Source: CAYFNK01 sp964393215
GTDB lineage: Archaea > Nanobdellota > Nanobdellia > SCGC-AAA011-G17 > PNOQ01
DNA: 10,533 bases
Assembly (NCBI GenBank): GCA_964393215.1
Contig: CAYMSW010000023.1
Location: 1 to 10,533, forward strand
Direction of reading: 5' to 3'
Part shown: piece by piece, positions 10,531-10,533 of the stretch
How positions within the stretch are numbered: the first letter of the stretch is position 1
Layout of the letters: each line of letters opens with the position of its first letter
Translations under genes and position numbers: made by a program
The notes under the pieces: generated by a model
Database searches by the model: none
What the model saw: only the letters and a program-made list of their open reading frames with translations
Told to the model about the DNA's origin: nothing

Positions 10531-10533
10531 AAT

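Noticed and set aside
1..10533. CRISPR array, transposon ends, integrase or attachment sites next to the tRNAs.
   Set aside because: No regularly spaced repeats, transposase or integrase frames were seen, and no copy of a tRNA 3' end was noticed elsewhere in the window.

Overview
The window looks like part of an AT-rich archaeal chromosome, most likely from a small-genome DPANN-type lineage (Woesearchaeota/Pacearchaeota-like). This lineage is inferred from gene content, compactness and promoter style, not from a marker phylogeny. Archaeal signs are a eukaryote-like ATP-dependent DNA ligase with a PCNA-binding motif, a TrmB-family regulator, TATA boxes about 25 bp before start codons, leaderless genes, and a tRNA-Thr with U as discriminator base. 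No transposase, integrase, CRISPR array or phage gene is visible.

Layout. Positions 1-564 carry a minus-strand nitroreductase. It diverges from an unrecognised 120-residue gene (615-977), and both appear to use one near-symmetric TATA element at 585-592. A replicative-type DNA ligase follows (1000-2901); its TATA box lies on the stop codon of the gene before it, and its N-terminal domain carries an unusual four-cysteine zinc ribbon. A TrmB-type regulator (3045-3854) comes next, with a long structured leader and an inverted repeat at its predicted transcription start. Then comes a tiny, extremely acidic protein (3949-4137) with a strong Shine-Dalgarno site and a hairpin/T-tract terminator. A large minus-strand cobalamin-dependent (class II) ribonucleotide reductase (4196-6946) faces it.

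Positions 7081-9289 form a tight four-gene operon for iron-sulfur cluster assembly: an HTH regulator with a Cys3His tail, cysteine desulfurase IscS, scaffold IscU, and a DUF1858 CxxC protein. The genes overlap by 4, 8 and 14 bases. IscS takes sulfur from cysteine, IscU assembles the cluster, and the regulator is a plausible cluster sensor. The DUF1858 protein may be a thiol or sulfur partner.

A 38-residue zinc-ribbon gene (9315-9431) follows. It is missed by ordinary length cut-offs, and its last codons and stop lie inside tRNA-Thr(CGU) (9422-9495). The window ends with a DMT/EamA-type membrane transporter (9531-10400) and tRNA-Leu(UAA) (10441-10524). No gene-free stretch exceeds about 150 bases.

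The most interesting points are the candidate Fe-S-sensing isc operon, the mRNA-tRNA overlap, the zinc ribbon shared between the ligase and the 38-residue protein, the structured TrmB leader, and the bidirectional leaderless promoter.
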